A stretch of DNA of 21,062 bases, taken from an uncultured Opitutia bacterium. GTDB taxonomy: Bacteria > Verrucomicrobiota > Verrucomicrobiia > Opitutales > UBA953. The notes below the pieces were generated by a model, which was not told the origin of the DNA, did not search any database, and saw only the letters and a program-made list of their open reading frames with translations. Positions 1 to 6,702 of the stretch are shown one piece after another; the stretch's first letter is position 1, and each line of letters starts with the position of its first letter. Location of the stretch: NCBI GenBank assembly GCA_937875975.1, contig CALEEU010000259.1:1-21062 (forward strand), read 5' to 3'. The translations under genes and the position numbers were made by a program.

Positions 1-44
1 AGCAGGGCCGAGGGCAAGGAGAAATGGGGGGGCGCGGGGCGCCA

Positions 45-72
45 GGGGCAGGGGTAGGGGTTGGGGTTGGGG
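45..72 (+). repeat. G-rich hexamer repeat, G-quadruplex-capable
   Basis: Five runs of four G (45-48, 51-54, 57-60, 63-66, 69-72) are separated by two-base loops CA, TA, TT and TT, giving a strict 6-base period. More G runs lie just upstream at 26-32 and 36-39. This exceeds the usual G-quadruplex definition of four G-runs with short loops. It lies in the intergenic region downstream of the tlyA stop codon. The function is unknown. Confidence 0.8.
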
Positions 73-128
73 TAGAAATGTCACAAAATAGGCTTAAAGA
101 CTGCATTATTCAGTAATCTAGACCAGGT

Positions 129-148
129 CCCTGCCCTAGCCCTAGCCC
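129..148 (+). repeat. C-rich hexamer repeat, partner of the G-rich block
   Basis: Four CCC runs (129-131, 134-136, 140-142, 146-148) are spaced by TG or TAG, again with a period of about 6. On the opposite strand this reads as GGGCTA repeats closely resembling the GGGGTA/GGGGTT block at 45-72, so the two blocks form an imperfect inverted repeat around an AT-richer spacer (73-128). It begins 3 bp beyond the tlyA stop and could fold with the G-rich block in the tlyA 3' transcript. No classical U-tract terminator is visible here. Confidence 0.65.
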
Positions 149-151
149 TTC

Positions 152-907
152 TTAGGCCCTTTTGACAGCGATCAGGAACTCTTTGTTACCATCCCGGCCT
201 TCGATCGGAGAGGGAATCACGCCGAGGACCTGGGCGCCGGGAAGCGACTGAATGGAGGCGGTGAGGCCATCGACCACGCGGGCATGGATGACCGGGTCCT
301 TGATGATCCCCTGCGCCTTGTCGGCCTCGGCCCGCGTCGCCTCGAACTGCGGCTTGATGAGCGCGATCAAATGCCCGCCCTTCCCTGTCCGCTCCCAGGC
401 GGCCGGCAGAACCAACCTCAAAGAGATGAACGAGAGGTCCATGACCACGATGCCGTAGGTCTGGTGCGGCAGCTCGACGGTATTGATCTCGCGCGCGTTG
501 AACTTCTCGAGGTTCTTGATGCGCGGGTCGGTGCGCAGTTTGGAATGGAGCTGGGCCGTGCCGACATCGACACATGTCATACTGACGACGCCGCGCTGGA
601 GTAGACAGTCCGTGAAACCACCAGTCGACGCGCCGACGTCGAGACCGTGGAGGCCTTCGACGGAAATCTTGAAATGATCGAGCGCCCCTTCGAGCTTCTC
701 GCCGCCGCGCGAGACGAAGCGCGGAGGCTGGTCGACGGTGAGCAAGGCGTCTTCCGGAAAGGACTGCGAAGGCTTGTTGACGACCGCGTCCGGGCCGGAG
801 CGGACCTTGCCGGCGAGGATGAGGGCTTGGGCGACCGAGCGGGACGGGGCGAGCGAAAGCTTCAGCAGCAATTCGTCCGCACGCATCCTGCCGGGCTTAG
901 CGGCCAT
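152..907 (-). CDS. tlyA: TlyA family rRNA (cytidine-2'-O)-methyltransferase
   Basis: A 251-residue protein with an N-terminal S4 RNA-binding domain (about residues 8-65) followed by an FtsJ/RrmJ-type Rossmann methyltransferase domain. The SAM-binding motif LDVGASTGGFTD lies at 89-100. The likely catalytic tetrad of the 2'-O-methyltransferase fold is K71, D157 (VVMDLSF), K185 (LIKPQFE) and E243 (NKEF). Characterised TlyA proteins methylate 16S and/or 23S rRNA ribose in the cytoplasm. Some homologues have also been called haemolysins, which is probably a secondary label. The length matches the family. The start is ATG at 907; an in-frame ATG at residue 8 would still keep the whole S4 domain. 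The gene starts 3 bp after the thiG stop, so it is probably co-transcribed with the thiamine genes although its function is unrelated. Confidence 0.93.
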   Translation of the reverse strand: MAAKPGRMRADELLLKLSLAPSRSVAQALILAGKVRSGPDAVVNKPSQSFPEDALLTVDQPPRFVSRGGEKLEGALDHFKISVEGLHGLDVGASTGGFTDCLLQRGVVSMTCVDVGTAQLHSKLRTDPRIKNLEKFNAREINTVELPHQTYGIVVMDLSFISLRLVLPAAWERTGKGGHLIALIKPQFEATRAEADKAQGIIKDPVIHARVVDGLTASIQSLPGAQVLGVIPSPIEGRDGNKEFLIAVKRA

Positions 908-910
908 CGG

Positions 911-1678
911 TCAGTCGAGGAAACCCGTGAGGGGCGAGGTCGGTTCGGCCTTATCGGAACCGATACCCAGGCCGGCCTCGCGGGCGGCGCGACCGGCTTC
1001 GACCGCGAGGCGGAAGGCGCGGGCCATCGCGATAGGATCGCCCGAGGATGCGATCGCGGTGTTCACCAAGACGGCATCCGCGCCCATCTCGAGGGCTTCG
1101 GCGGCGTGCGAAGGCGCGCCCAGCCCGGCGTCGACGATGACCGGCACGCGGGCCTGTTCGATGATGATGCGCAGGAAGTCGCGGGAGAGTAGTCCGCGAT
1201 TGGAGCCAATCGGCGCGCCCAGCGGCATGACCGCGGCGGCGCCGACTTCTTCGAGGCGCTTCGCGAGGACCGGGTCGGCGTGAATATAGGGCAGGACCGT
1301 GAAACCCTTCTTCACCAGTTCTCGGCAGGCCTCGAGGGTCTCGATCGGATCGGGCATCAGGTACTTCGGGTCCGGGTGGATCTCGAGCTTCAGCCAGGAC
1401 GTACCGAGGGCTTCGCGGGCGAGTTCGGCGGCGAAGATCGCCTCCTTGGCCGTACGCACGCCGGACGTGTTCGGCAGGATGAGATGCTTCTTCGGATCCA
1501 GCGCGGACAGGATACCGTCATCTTGGACGCCGAAGCGCACGCGCTTGATCGCCATCGTGACCACCTCGGCACCACAGGCGTCGAGCACGGCCCGGAGCTG
1601 CGCGGCGGAAGCGTACTTGCCCGTGCCCGTGAAGAGGCGCGAGGCGAAGGTACGGTCGGCGATACGGAGCGAGGACAT
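911..1678 (-). CDS. thiG: Thiazole synthase ThiG
   Basis: A 255-residue TIM-barrel enzyme that builds the thiazole phosphate ring of thiamine from 1-deoxy-D-xylulose 5-phosphate, dehydroglycine and the sulfur carried by ThiS thiocarboxylate. The Schiff-base lysine is K97 in the LKLEI motif. The phosphate-binding MPLGAPIGSNRGL segment is at about 151-163 and the NTAIA segment at 206-210. The frame is open further upstream to 1819, but that part overlaps thiE and is not ThiG-like; the ATG at 1678 begins the conserved LRIADRTFASRLFTGTGKY region. A 55-bp gap separates it from thiE, the largest gap in this operon. No thiH or thiO, the usual source of dehydroglycine, is visible in the window. Confidence 0.96.
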   Translation of the reverse strand: MSSLRIADRTFASRLFTGTGKYASAAQLRAVLDACGAEVVTMAIKRVRFGVQDDGILSALDPKKHLILPNTSGVRTAKEAIFAAELAREALGTSWLKLEIHPDPKYLMPDPIETLEACRELVKKGFTVLPYIHADPVLAKRLEEVGAAAVMPLGAPIGSNRGLLSRDFLRIIIEQARVPVIVDAGLGAPSHAAEALEMGADAVLVNTAIASSGDPIAMARAFRLAVEAGRAAREAGLGIGSDKAEPTSPLTGFLD

Positions 1679-1733
1679 CGTTGCTTGCACAATCCGAACG
1701 GAGGCGGGCTTGTCCAGCCCTCGCATCTGAAAC

Positions 1734-2348
1734 CTAGGCGGACACCGCTTCGACCAACGATTTCGCGGCCGAAACAGGGTCGGTCGCCAAGGCGATGGCG
1801 CCGCTGACGGCGATGCCATGGGCGCCGAGGGAACGAAGAGCCGGCCAGTCGGCGGCCGTCACGCCACCGATGGCGTAGCATCGCAACGGCGCGGCGGCGG
1901 CGACGAGGGCCGCGAGAGATTCGGCGGTATGGATCGGCGCGAGCTTCTGTTTGCTGGCCGTGTGGCGGAAAGGGCCGACGCCGGCGTAGTCGACGCGCGT
2001 GCCGACGAGACGGGCGACGTGCGCGGGTTCGTTGAGCGTCACGCCCACGATGGCGAACTCGCCGAGCAGGGCGCGGGCCGCGGCGGGCGAGGCGTCGTCG
2101 CCACCGAGGTGGACGCCGTCGGCTTCGGCGCGAAGCGCGACCTGCGGCGAATCATTGACGATGAAGGTCGCGCCGTAGTCGCGGCAGAGTTCGGCGATGG
2201 CAGCGGCTTCGGCGATCCAGACGTCTTCGGAGAGATGCTTCGCGCGGAGCTGGATCCAGCGCACGCCGCCTTCGAGGGCCGCGAGAGCCTGCGCCCGATG
2301 CGTGAGCGGCGAGGCGTCGAGCGTCAGGAACTGCAGGCGCGGGAACAC
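1734..2348 (-). CDS. thiE: Thiamine phosphate synthase ThiE
   Basis: A 204-residue TIM-barrel protein that condenses hydroxymethylpyrimidine diphosphate with thiazole phosphate to give thiamine phosphate. Visible family motifs are QLRAK (33-37), the diphosphate/Mg motif IVND (63-66), ADGVHLGGDD (76-85), DYAGVGPF...T.SK (120-133), AIGGV (159-163) and a terminal AVSGAI (180-185). The usual GVS.H segment reads GVTLN, a mild departure. The start appears to be GTG at 2348, 3 bp after the stop of the upstream ThiE-like gene, suggesting translational coupling. Of the two ThiE-like proteins in the operon, this one fits canonical ThiE better. Confidence 0.92.
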   Translation of the reverse strand: MFPRLQFLTLDASPLTHRAQALAALEGGVRWIQLRAKHLSEDVWIAEAAAIAELCRDYGATFIVNDSPQVALRAEADGVHLGGDDASPAAARALLGEFAIVGVTLNEPAHVARLVGTRVDYAGVGPFRHTASKQKLAPIHTAESLAALVAAAAPLRCYAIGGVTAADWPALRSLGAHGIAVSGAIALATDPVSAAKSLVEAVSA

Positions 2349-2351
2349 GGC

Positions 2352-3029
2352 CTAGTACTTGCGCTTCAGCTTACGGGCTTCCTTGCCGTACCAAGCGCGC
2401 TCGAGGGCGAGGAAAGCGTGGACGGGGTCGGGCTGCTTCCAGACCGAACCGATGAAGGCGATGCCGTCGAAGCCCATCGCGCGGACCTGCGCGGCGTTCT
2501 TCGGGGTGATGCCGCCGAGCGCGTGCACGGGGGCGCCGCCTTCGGCCTTCCAGCGCTGGAGGATGACCTCGTATTCGCGGAGCGTGCGGCGAGGACGATG
2601 ATCCTTCTTCGAGACGGACTCGAAGATCGGCGTCAGGAAGACGTAGCCGCAGGCCTTATCGGTCGAGCGGAGCTCCTCGTAGTCATGGCACTTGGCGCTG
2701 ACCGGAGCATGCTTGGGCCAGCGTCGCGGGATACGTTCGCCGGGGTGCATCTGGAAACCGCCGAGTTTGTTCGCTTCGACCAGCTCCGGCTCTTCGCCGA
2801 GGACGATGCGGGGCCAGAAGGTCTCGGGAATCGCGCGCAGGAACTGTTCGTAGTGACGGCGTTCCCAATCCTTGCGGACCTGGACGTGGAGGCGGCCAAG
2901 GCCGGCATCGAAGAGGCGGCGGACCTGCTTGGTATCCCAGCTGCCGTCGTTGGGCGTGAAGAGCACGAGATTCTCCGGGGCCGGGGCTTCCGGCTCGCTG
3001 ACGAAGAGTCCTTTGATGAATTTGAACAT
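2352..3029 (-). CDS. Divergent ThiE/TenI-like protein
   Basis: A 225-residue protein of the ThiE/TenI superfamily, related to a variant I recall from Bacteroidetes thiamine operons. Superfamily signatures are LHVQVR (47-52), SAKCHDYEEL (111-120), YVFLTPIFES.SK (129-140), HALGGITPKN (169-178) and a phosphate-binding GFDGIAFIGSVW (186-197). The usual diphosphate/Mg motif near residue 65-66 of ThiE is not recognisable; the equivalent region reads RIVLGEEP. Bacillus TenI is a thiazole tautomerase, so that role is possible, but a second ThiE activity cannot be excluded. The frame is open upstream to 3224, but that part overlaps thiS; ATG at 3029, 10 bp after the thiS stop, begins the recognisable protein. 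The C-terminus is basic (KEARKLKRKY). Confidence 0.8.
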   Translation of the reverse strand: MFKFIKGLFVSEPEAPAPENLVLFTPNDGSWDTKQVRRLFDAGLGRLHVQVRKDWERRHYEQFLRAIPETFWPRIVLGEEPELVEANKLGGFQMHPGERIPRRWPKHAPVSAKCHDYEELRSTDKACGYVFLTPIFESVSKKDHRPRRTLREYEVILQRWKAEGGAPVHALGGITPKNAAQVRAMGFDGIAFIGSVWKQPDPVHAFLALERAWYGKEARKLKRKY

Positions 3030-3039
3030 GAGAGGGGGT

Positions 3040-3240
3040 TCAGCCGCCTTGGGCGGCGCGGATGACAAGGATCCGGGCGCCTGCGGCGAGGGTATGGGCG
3101 GACCAACGGGAACGAGGGACGACCTGTTCGTCGACCGCGGCGGCGACGGCCGGCTCTTGGGCGACGCCCAGCTCGGCGAGCAGGTCCGCCAGCGTCTGGG
3201 CGGCGGTCTCCTTGGGCTCATCATTGACGGTCACGCGCAT
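3040..3240 (-). CDS. thiS: Sulfur carrier protein ThiS
   Basis: A 66-residue ubiquitin-fold protein that starts with the typical MRVTVNDEP strand and ends in the diagnostic Gly-Gly (AAQGG). The C-terminal glycine is adenylated and converted to a thiocarboxylate that donates sulfur to ThiG. The length equals that of typical ThiS. It is the first gene of the thi operon, and the thiF-type activating enzyme is not in this window. The ATG at 3240 lies just downstream of a strong hairpin, with no Shine-Dalgarno sequence between the two. Confidence 0.93.
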   Translation of the reverse strand: MRVTVNDEPKETAAQTLADLLAELGVAQEPAVAAAVDEQVVPRSRWSAHTLAAGARILVIRAAQGG

Positions 3241-3248
3241 GTGAAAAG

Positions 3249-3274
3249 CACCCTGCCCCGCGGGGGGCAGGGTG
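3249..3274 (-). promoter_or_regulatory. Leader hairpin before thiS
   Basis: A perfect 11-bp stem (CACCCTGCCCC paired with GGGGCAGGGTG) with a 4-base loop ends 8 bases before the thiS ATG. On the minus strand it is followed by CTTTTC. It could be an attenuator or a translational control structure for the thi operon. I found no TPP riboswitch signature (no CTGAGA or ACCTGATCTGG-like core) in the 87-bp space between thiS and the divergent cyclophilin gene, which must also hold the promoters of both genes. Confidence 0.55.
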
Positions 3275-3327
3275 GCAAGCGGAGGTTTGGGGTTGCGAGG
3301 GCGGGCAGGCGGGCTTGGCTGAAACCC

Positions 3328-3927
3328 ATGAAGACCCTACGCCTGTGCCTGCTCTCCGCCGTGGCCATCGTGGCCGCCCTGACCCTTTCCTCCTGCAATA
3401 ACAAAGAACAAATGAAAGACTCCCCCGCTGCCGGCACCCCTCGTGCCATCATCCACACCAACTACGGCGACATGACCGTCGAGTTCTGGCCCGACGTCGC
3501 CCCGCGTACCGTGGAGAACTTCCTCAAGCTCTCCCGCGAGAAGTTCTACGATGGCTCCGCGTTCCACCGCGTGATCAAAGGCTTCATGATCCAGGGCGGC
3601 TGCCCGAACTCCAAGGTCGGCGCCCGCGGCGCCCCTGGCACCGGTGGCCCTGGCTACCAGATCAAGGCCGAGTTCAATAATCGACCCCACGTGAAGGGAG
3701 TCCTCTCCATGGCCCGTTCCGCCGACCCGGATAGCGCCGGCAGCCAGTTCTTCGTCTGCCATGGCGACGCCTCCTTCCTTAATAACAAATATACGGCCTT
3801 TGGAAAGCTCGTCTCCGGCGAGGAAGTCCTCAACAAAATCGCCAATATCCGCTGCGTCGGCATGGAGGGGTCCACCCCTACCGAACGTGTGGAAATCACT
3901 AGCGTCGAACTGGTTGAGGCCAAGTAA
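3328..3927 (+). CDS. Cyclophilin-type peptidyl-prolyl isomerase, lipoprotein
   Basis: A 199-residue protein with a lipoprotein signal peptide: basic start, hydrophobic stretch and lipobox LSSC with Cys23 as the lipidated residue. The mature part is a cyclophilin domain (about 38-197). Active-site residues are present in FHRVIKGFMIQGG (79-91: H80, R81, F86, Q89) and GSQFFVCHGD (138-147). It should accelerate proline cis/trans isomerisation of proteins outside the cytoplasm, anchored to a membrane. The frame is open back to 2872, but that is antisense to the thi genes; ATG at 3328 gives a proper signal sequence. It is divergent from thiS across 87 bp and is followed after 49 bp by a beta-barrel protein gene, a plausible client, although this link is only positional. 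Confidence 0.92.
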   Translation: MKTLRLCLLSAVAIVAALTLSSCNNKEQMKDSPAAGTPRAIIHTNYGDMTVEFWPDVAPRTVENFLKLSREKFYDGSAFHRVIKGFMIQGGCPNSKVGARGAPGTGGPGYQIKAEFNNRPHVKGVLSMARSADPDSAGSQFFVCHGDASFLNNKYTAFGKLVSGEEVLNKIANIRCVGMEGSTPTERVEITSVELVEAK

Positions 3928-3976
3928 TCGTTCCCTCTTTACAGTCCTTTCCCGCCGCCTAGCCTGACGTCTCCCC

Positions 3977-4483
3977 ATGAAAACCCTCAGCACCCTAGCC
4001 CTCCTCACCGCCGCCACCGCCGCCCAGGCTTACACCCTGGACGTCAACGTCGGTCAGTCCCGCCACTCGAACGCCTACGACGACGTCAGCGTCATCGGAC
4101 TCGGCGTCGGCTCCCAGCTCAACAATGAGTTCCACCTTGGACTGAACGTCAGCCGCAAGAGCATCTATGAAGCTCTTAACGTCGACGCCAAGGCCACCAG
4201 CGCCACCCTCGACCTGACCTACAGCCTGTCCCCCATGGGCGGCATCCGTCCGTTCGTCGGCGCCGGCGTCGGAGCTGTCCGCTTCAAGGGCGACAGCATC
4301 TTCACCAAGAACGCCTTGGCCACGAAGTTCTTCGTCGGCCTCGCCTTCCCGATCACCCAGAACGTCGAGTTCTCCGTGTCCGCCCAGAACTCCAAGTTCC
4401 ACGGCGTCCAGGAGCTTGAGAACGGCCCGAAGGCTACCATCACGAGCTGGGACGGCATCGCCGCCCTTCGCTTCAACTTCTGA
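3977..4483 (+). CDS. Small outer-membrane beta-barrel protein
   Basis: A 168-residue protein with a clear signal peptide (MKTLSTLALLTAATAAQA, cleavage after A18). The rest is alternating polar/hydrophobic strands with Gly-rich turns (for example FVGAGVGAVRF near 92-103) and ends in an aromatic residue (ALRFNF), the usual signature for insertion by the BAM complex. The size and pattern suggest a barrel of about eight strands, like the OmpW/OmpX or 'outer membrane beta-barrel' families. I cannot name a ligand or function. It ends 19 bp before a strong terminator and may be read together with the upstream cyclophilin. Confidence 0.78.
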   Translation: MKTLSTLALLTAATAAQAYTLDVNVGQSRHSNAYDDVSVIGLGVGSQLNNEFHLGLNVSRKSIYEALNVDAKATSATLDLTYSLSPMGGIRPFVGAGVGAVRFKGDSIFTKNALATKFFVGLAFPITQNVEFSVSAQNSKFHGVQELENGPKATITSWDGIAALRFNF

Positions 4484-4502
4484 TCGAAGTTAAAGCCCAG
4501 AC

Positions 4503-4530
4503 AAAAGCCGCCCGATCGGGCGGCTTTTTT
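4503..4530. terminator. Bidirectional rho-independent terminator
   Basis: A GC-rich self-complementary stem (GCCGCCCG paired with CGGGCGGC) is flanked by AAAA on the left and TTTTTT on the right, a perfect palindrome over 4503-4528. It lies between two convergent genes, 19 bp after the beta-barrel gene and 24 bp after the esterase gene, and can terminate both transcripts. Confidence 0.93.
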
Positions 4531-4554
4531 ATTGGCCGGATGCCGGGCGGGCGC

Positions 4555-5406
4555 TCAAGGCGCCAGCAGGCCTTGGTCCTTCATCCACTCGCCCAGCAGA
4601 TCGGTCCAGCGGCGGGCCGCGAGGCAACGGTCGGAGGCGCCCCAGCCATGGCCGCCCTTGGCCCACACATGGACCTCGGCGGAGCCACCCATCGACTTGA
4701 GCTCCTTGGCGAAGGCCATCGAGCCTTCGGCCGGATAAGGATCGTCGGCGCTGTGCGCAAAGAAGGCCGGCACGGGCTTCGTACCCTTGGGCGGAATCAC
4801 GCCCTCCGGGCCGTCGCGTAAGGTGCTATCGGGCTTGTCCTTCACGAAGAGATAGGCCGGGTAGACCATCACCGCGAAATCCGGACGCGGGGCGCCGGCT
4901 TCGGCCGGCGAGTAGGCGACGCGGGCGGCGAGATTGCCGCCGGCCGAAAAACCAAGGATGCCGACCTTGGTCGGGTCCGCGTTCCACTCCTTGGCGCGCT
5001 CGCGGACGATCTGAATCGTGCGACGGGCGTCCATCACCGGGACGATCCAAGGCTTATCCTTATCCCGCCGCGGCACGCGATAACGGAGCACGACGGCCGC
5101 GCTGCCGAAGGCGTTCAGGCGACGGGCGACTTCCGCGCCTTCGTGCTCTTCGGCGAGGATGCCGTAGCCGCCGCCGGGGCAGACGATGACGATCGGGGCG
5201 CCGGGCTTTGAAGCGGGATAGACCACGAACTCGGGAATCATCACATCGGTGCGGTGGCCGCTCTTATTGATGATGCCTTTGGGGTCCTGACCGGGTCTGG
5301 CCTTCAAGCTTTCGGAGGGCGGAGCGCCATTCCAGACTGCCACCGGGGCAAGCGGTTCGGCGGCGAGCGCGACAAACAGGAGACAGGCGAGGAGCGTCGG
5401 TTTCAT
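4555..5406 (-). CDS. Secreted alpha/beta-hydrolase (acetyl-xylan-esterase-like)
   Basis: A 283-residue protein with a short N-terminal hydrophobic signal (about 1-16) and an alpha/beta-hydrolase fold. The oxyanion-hole CPGGGYGIL is at 76-84, the nucleophile elbow GFSAGGNLA has Ser154, the acid is probably Asp221 or Asp222 in HSADDPYP, and the catalytic His is His253 in KGGHGWG. This arrangement resembles the BD-FAE/Aes-like esterases often annotated as xylanase or acetyl-xylan esterase, so removal of acyl groups from sugars outside the cytoplasm is plausible; the substrate is not shown. It starts only 9 bp after the permease gene on the same strand and ends at the shared terminator, so it is probably the last gene of the efflux operon. 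Confidence 0.85.
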   Translation of the reverse strand: MKPTLLACLLFVALAAEPLAPVAVWNGAPPSESLKARPGQDPKGIINKSGHRTDVMIPEFVVYPASKPGAPIVIVCPGGGYGILAEEHEGAEVARRLNAFGSAAVVLRYRVPRRDKDKPWIVPVMDARRTIQIVRERAKEWNADPTKVGILGFSAGGNLAARVAYSPAEAGAPRPDFAVMVYPAYLFVKDKPDSTLRDGPEGVIPPKGTKPVPAFFAHSADDPYPAEGSMAFAKELKSMGGSAEVHVWAKGGHGWGASDRCLAARRWTDLLGEWMKDQGLLAP

Positions 5407-5415
5407 AGGATTGAA

Positions 5416-6702
5416 TTATTCGTGGCGCAGGGCTTCGATGGGGTCGAGGCTGGCGGCGCGCAGCGCCGGGTAGACGCCCGCCACAAGGCCGATGACGACC
5501 GAGAAGGCGAGCCCTTGGGCCATGATCACCCAGTCGAGCGTGGCGACCGCCCCCGTGGGCAAGGCCTGCATCAGGATATAGTTCATGAGTGCCACGATAC
5601 CCATCGAGACCGCGAGGCCGATGAGGCCGCCAACAACTGAGATCACCGCCGCCTCGGAGAGGAACTGCAGGAAGAGGTCGGAGCCGCGCGCCCCCACGGC
5701 CTTGCGGACGCCGATCTCACGGATGCGTTCGTTGATGGAGGCGAGCATCACGTTCATGATGCCGATACCGCCGACGAAGAGGGAGATGCCGGCCACGCCG
5801 CCGAGCGAAAGCTTGAAGGCCGCCTCCGTCTTCCGGAAATCCTCGAGGGTCTGTTCGTTGGTCGAAATCGCGAAATCGCGGAGACCCTTGTGGGCGGCTA
5901 GCATCGTGCGCTCGGTCTGCTCGACCGCGTCGCGCAGGCGATCGGCGTCGCCGATGCGCAAGCCGAGGCCGCTTAGCCGGTCGTTGCCGATGAACTTGGC
6001 CTGCGCCGTCGAGACGGGAATCAGCGCACCGCTATTGCGCCAGCGCCAAGAACCACCGGAGCTACGGGAATTGGCCGAGCGAATCTGCATGCCCGTACCC
6101 TCGATGTTATTGAGCACGCCGATGACCGTGAAGCGGCGGCCACGGATCTTGATCACCTTGCCGACCGGATCTTCGTTCGGGCCGAAGAGCTCGGGGACGA
6201 CGGCGGAGCCCAGCACGATGACATCGTTCATGTTGAGCACATCCAGGTCGCTCACGAAACGTCCATAGCCTGGATCAACCCAACGCTTGGCGACGGGCAG
6301 GTAGTCGGCCGTCACGCCGGTGACATAGGTGTTCGTCTGGCGGCCCTCGATGATCAGGCGCTCGTAGCCGACGCGGGCCTCGGGCGAGATGTTATCGACC
6401 AGCGGAACGGTCTTACGGATGCGCTCGACGTCCCGCATGGTGATGCCTTCGGAAAGCTCAGCCAGATGCTCCTGTTCCTTGGGCAATTGCTCGCGCGAGA
6501 CCGTGATCTTCTCGATGCCACCCATGGCGTCGACGAACTGCCGGAAGTTGCCGACCATCCCTTGGACGACGGTGACCATCGCGACGAGCGAGGCCACGCC
6601 GAGGATGATGCCCGACATCGAGAGGAGCGAACGGACCTTATTGGCCTGAAGTTCGCGGAGGCCATTGAGGATGGCGGGGCGGATGCGGACGAAGAGCTTC
6701 AT
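5416..6702 (-). CDS. MacB/FtsX-type ABC transporter permease
   Basis: A 428-residue inner-membrane protein with the four-helix layout of the MacB/LolC/FtsX superfamily: one helix near residues 27-49, a large periplasmic domain (about 50-300, MacB_PCD) and three C-terminal helices within the FtsX domain. Typical motifs are GGIGIMNVMLASINERIREI, followed by GVRKAVGAR, and the end GVYPALRAASLDPIEALRHE. The family couples ATP hydrolysis in the cytoplasm to conformational work in the periplasm (mechanotransmission) rather than classical translocation. Its ATG overlaps the ATPase stop by 4 bp (ATGA), indicating translational coupling. Here the ATPase and permease are separate genes, unlike the fused MacB of E. 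coli. Confidence 0.93.
   Translation of the reverse strand: MKLFVRIRPAILNGLRELQANKVRSLLSMSGIILGVASLVAMVTVVQGMVGNFRQFVDAMGGIEKITVSREQLPKEQEHLAELSEGITMRDVERIRKTVPLVDNISPEARVGYERLIIEGRQTNTYVTGVTADYLPVAKRWVDPGYGRFVSDLDVLNMNDVIVLGSAVVPELFGPNEDPVGKVIKIRGRRFTVIGVLNNIEGTGMQIRSANSRSSGGSWRWRNSGALIPVSTAQAKFIGNDRLSGLGLRIGDADRLRDAVEQTERTMLAAHKGLRDFAISTNEQTLEDFRKTEAAFKLSLGGVAGISLFVGGIGIMNVMLASINERIREIGVRKAVGARGSDLFLQFLSEAAVISVVGGLIGLAVSMGIVALMNYILMQALPTGAVATLDWVIMAQGLAFSVVIGLVAGVYPALRAASLDPIEALRHE

Noticed and set aside
1..151. CRISPR or telomere-like array
   Set aside because: The hexamer repeats are short and have no spacers; the surrounding genes are ordinary chromosomal genes, so a chromosome end is not supported.
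1818..3065. A 415-codon plus-strand open frame over thiE and the ThiE-like gene
   Set aside because: Antisense to clear thiamine genes, with composition typical of shadow frames.
2872..3327. N-terminal extension of the cyclophilin frame
   Set aside because: It lies antisense to thiS and the ThiE-like gene and would place the lipoprotein signal internally; ATG at 3328 fits better.
3241..3327. TPP riboswitch upstream of thiS
   Set aside because: The conserved core sequences are missing and the space is too short; only a GC hairpin is present.
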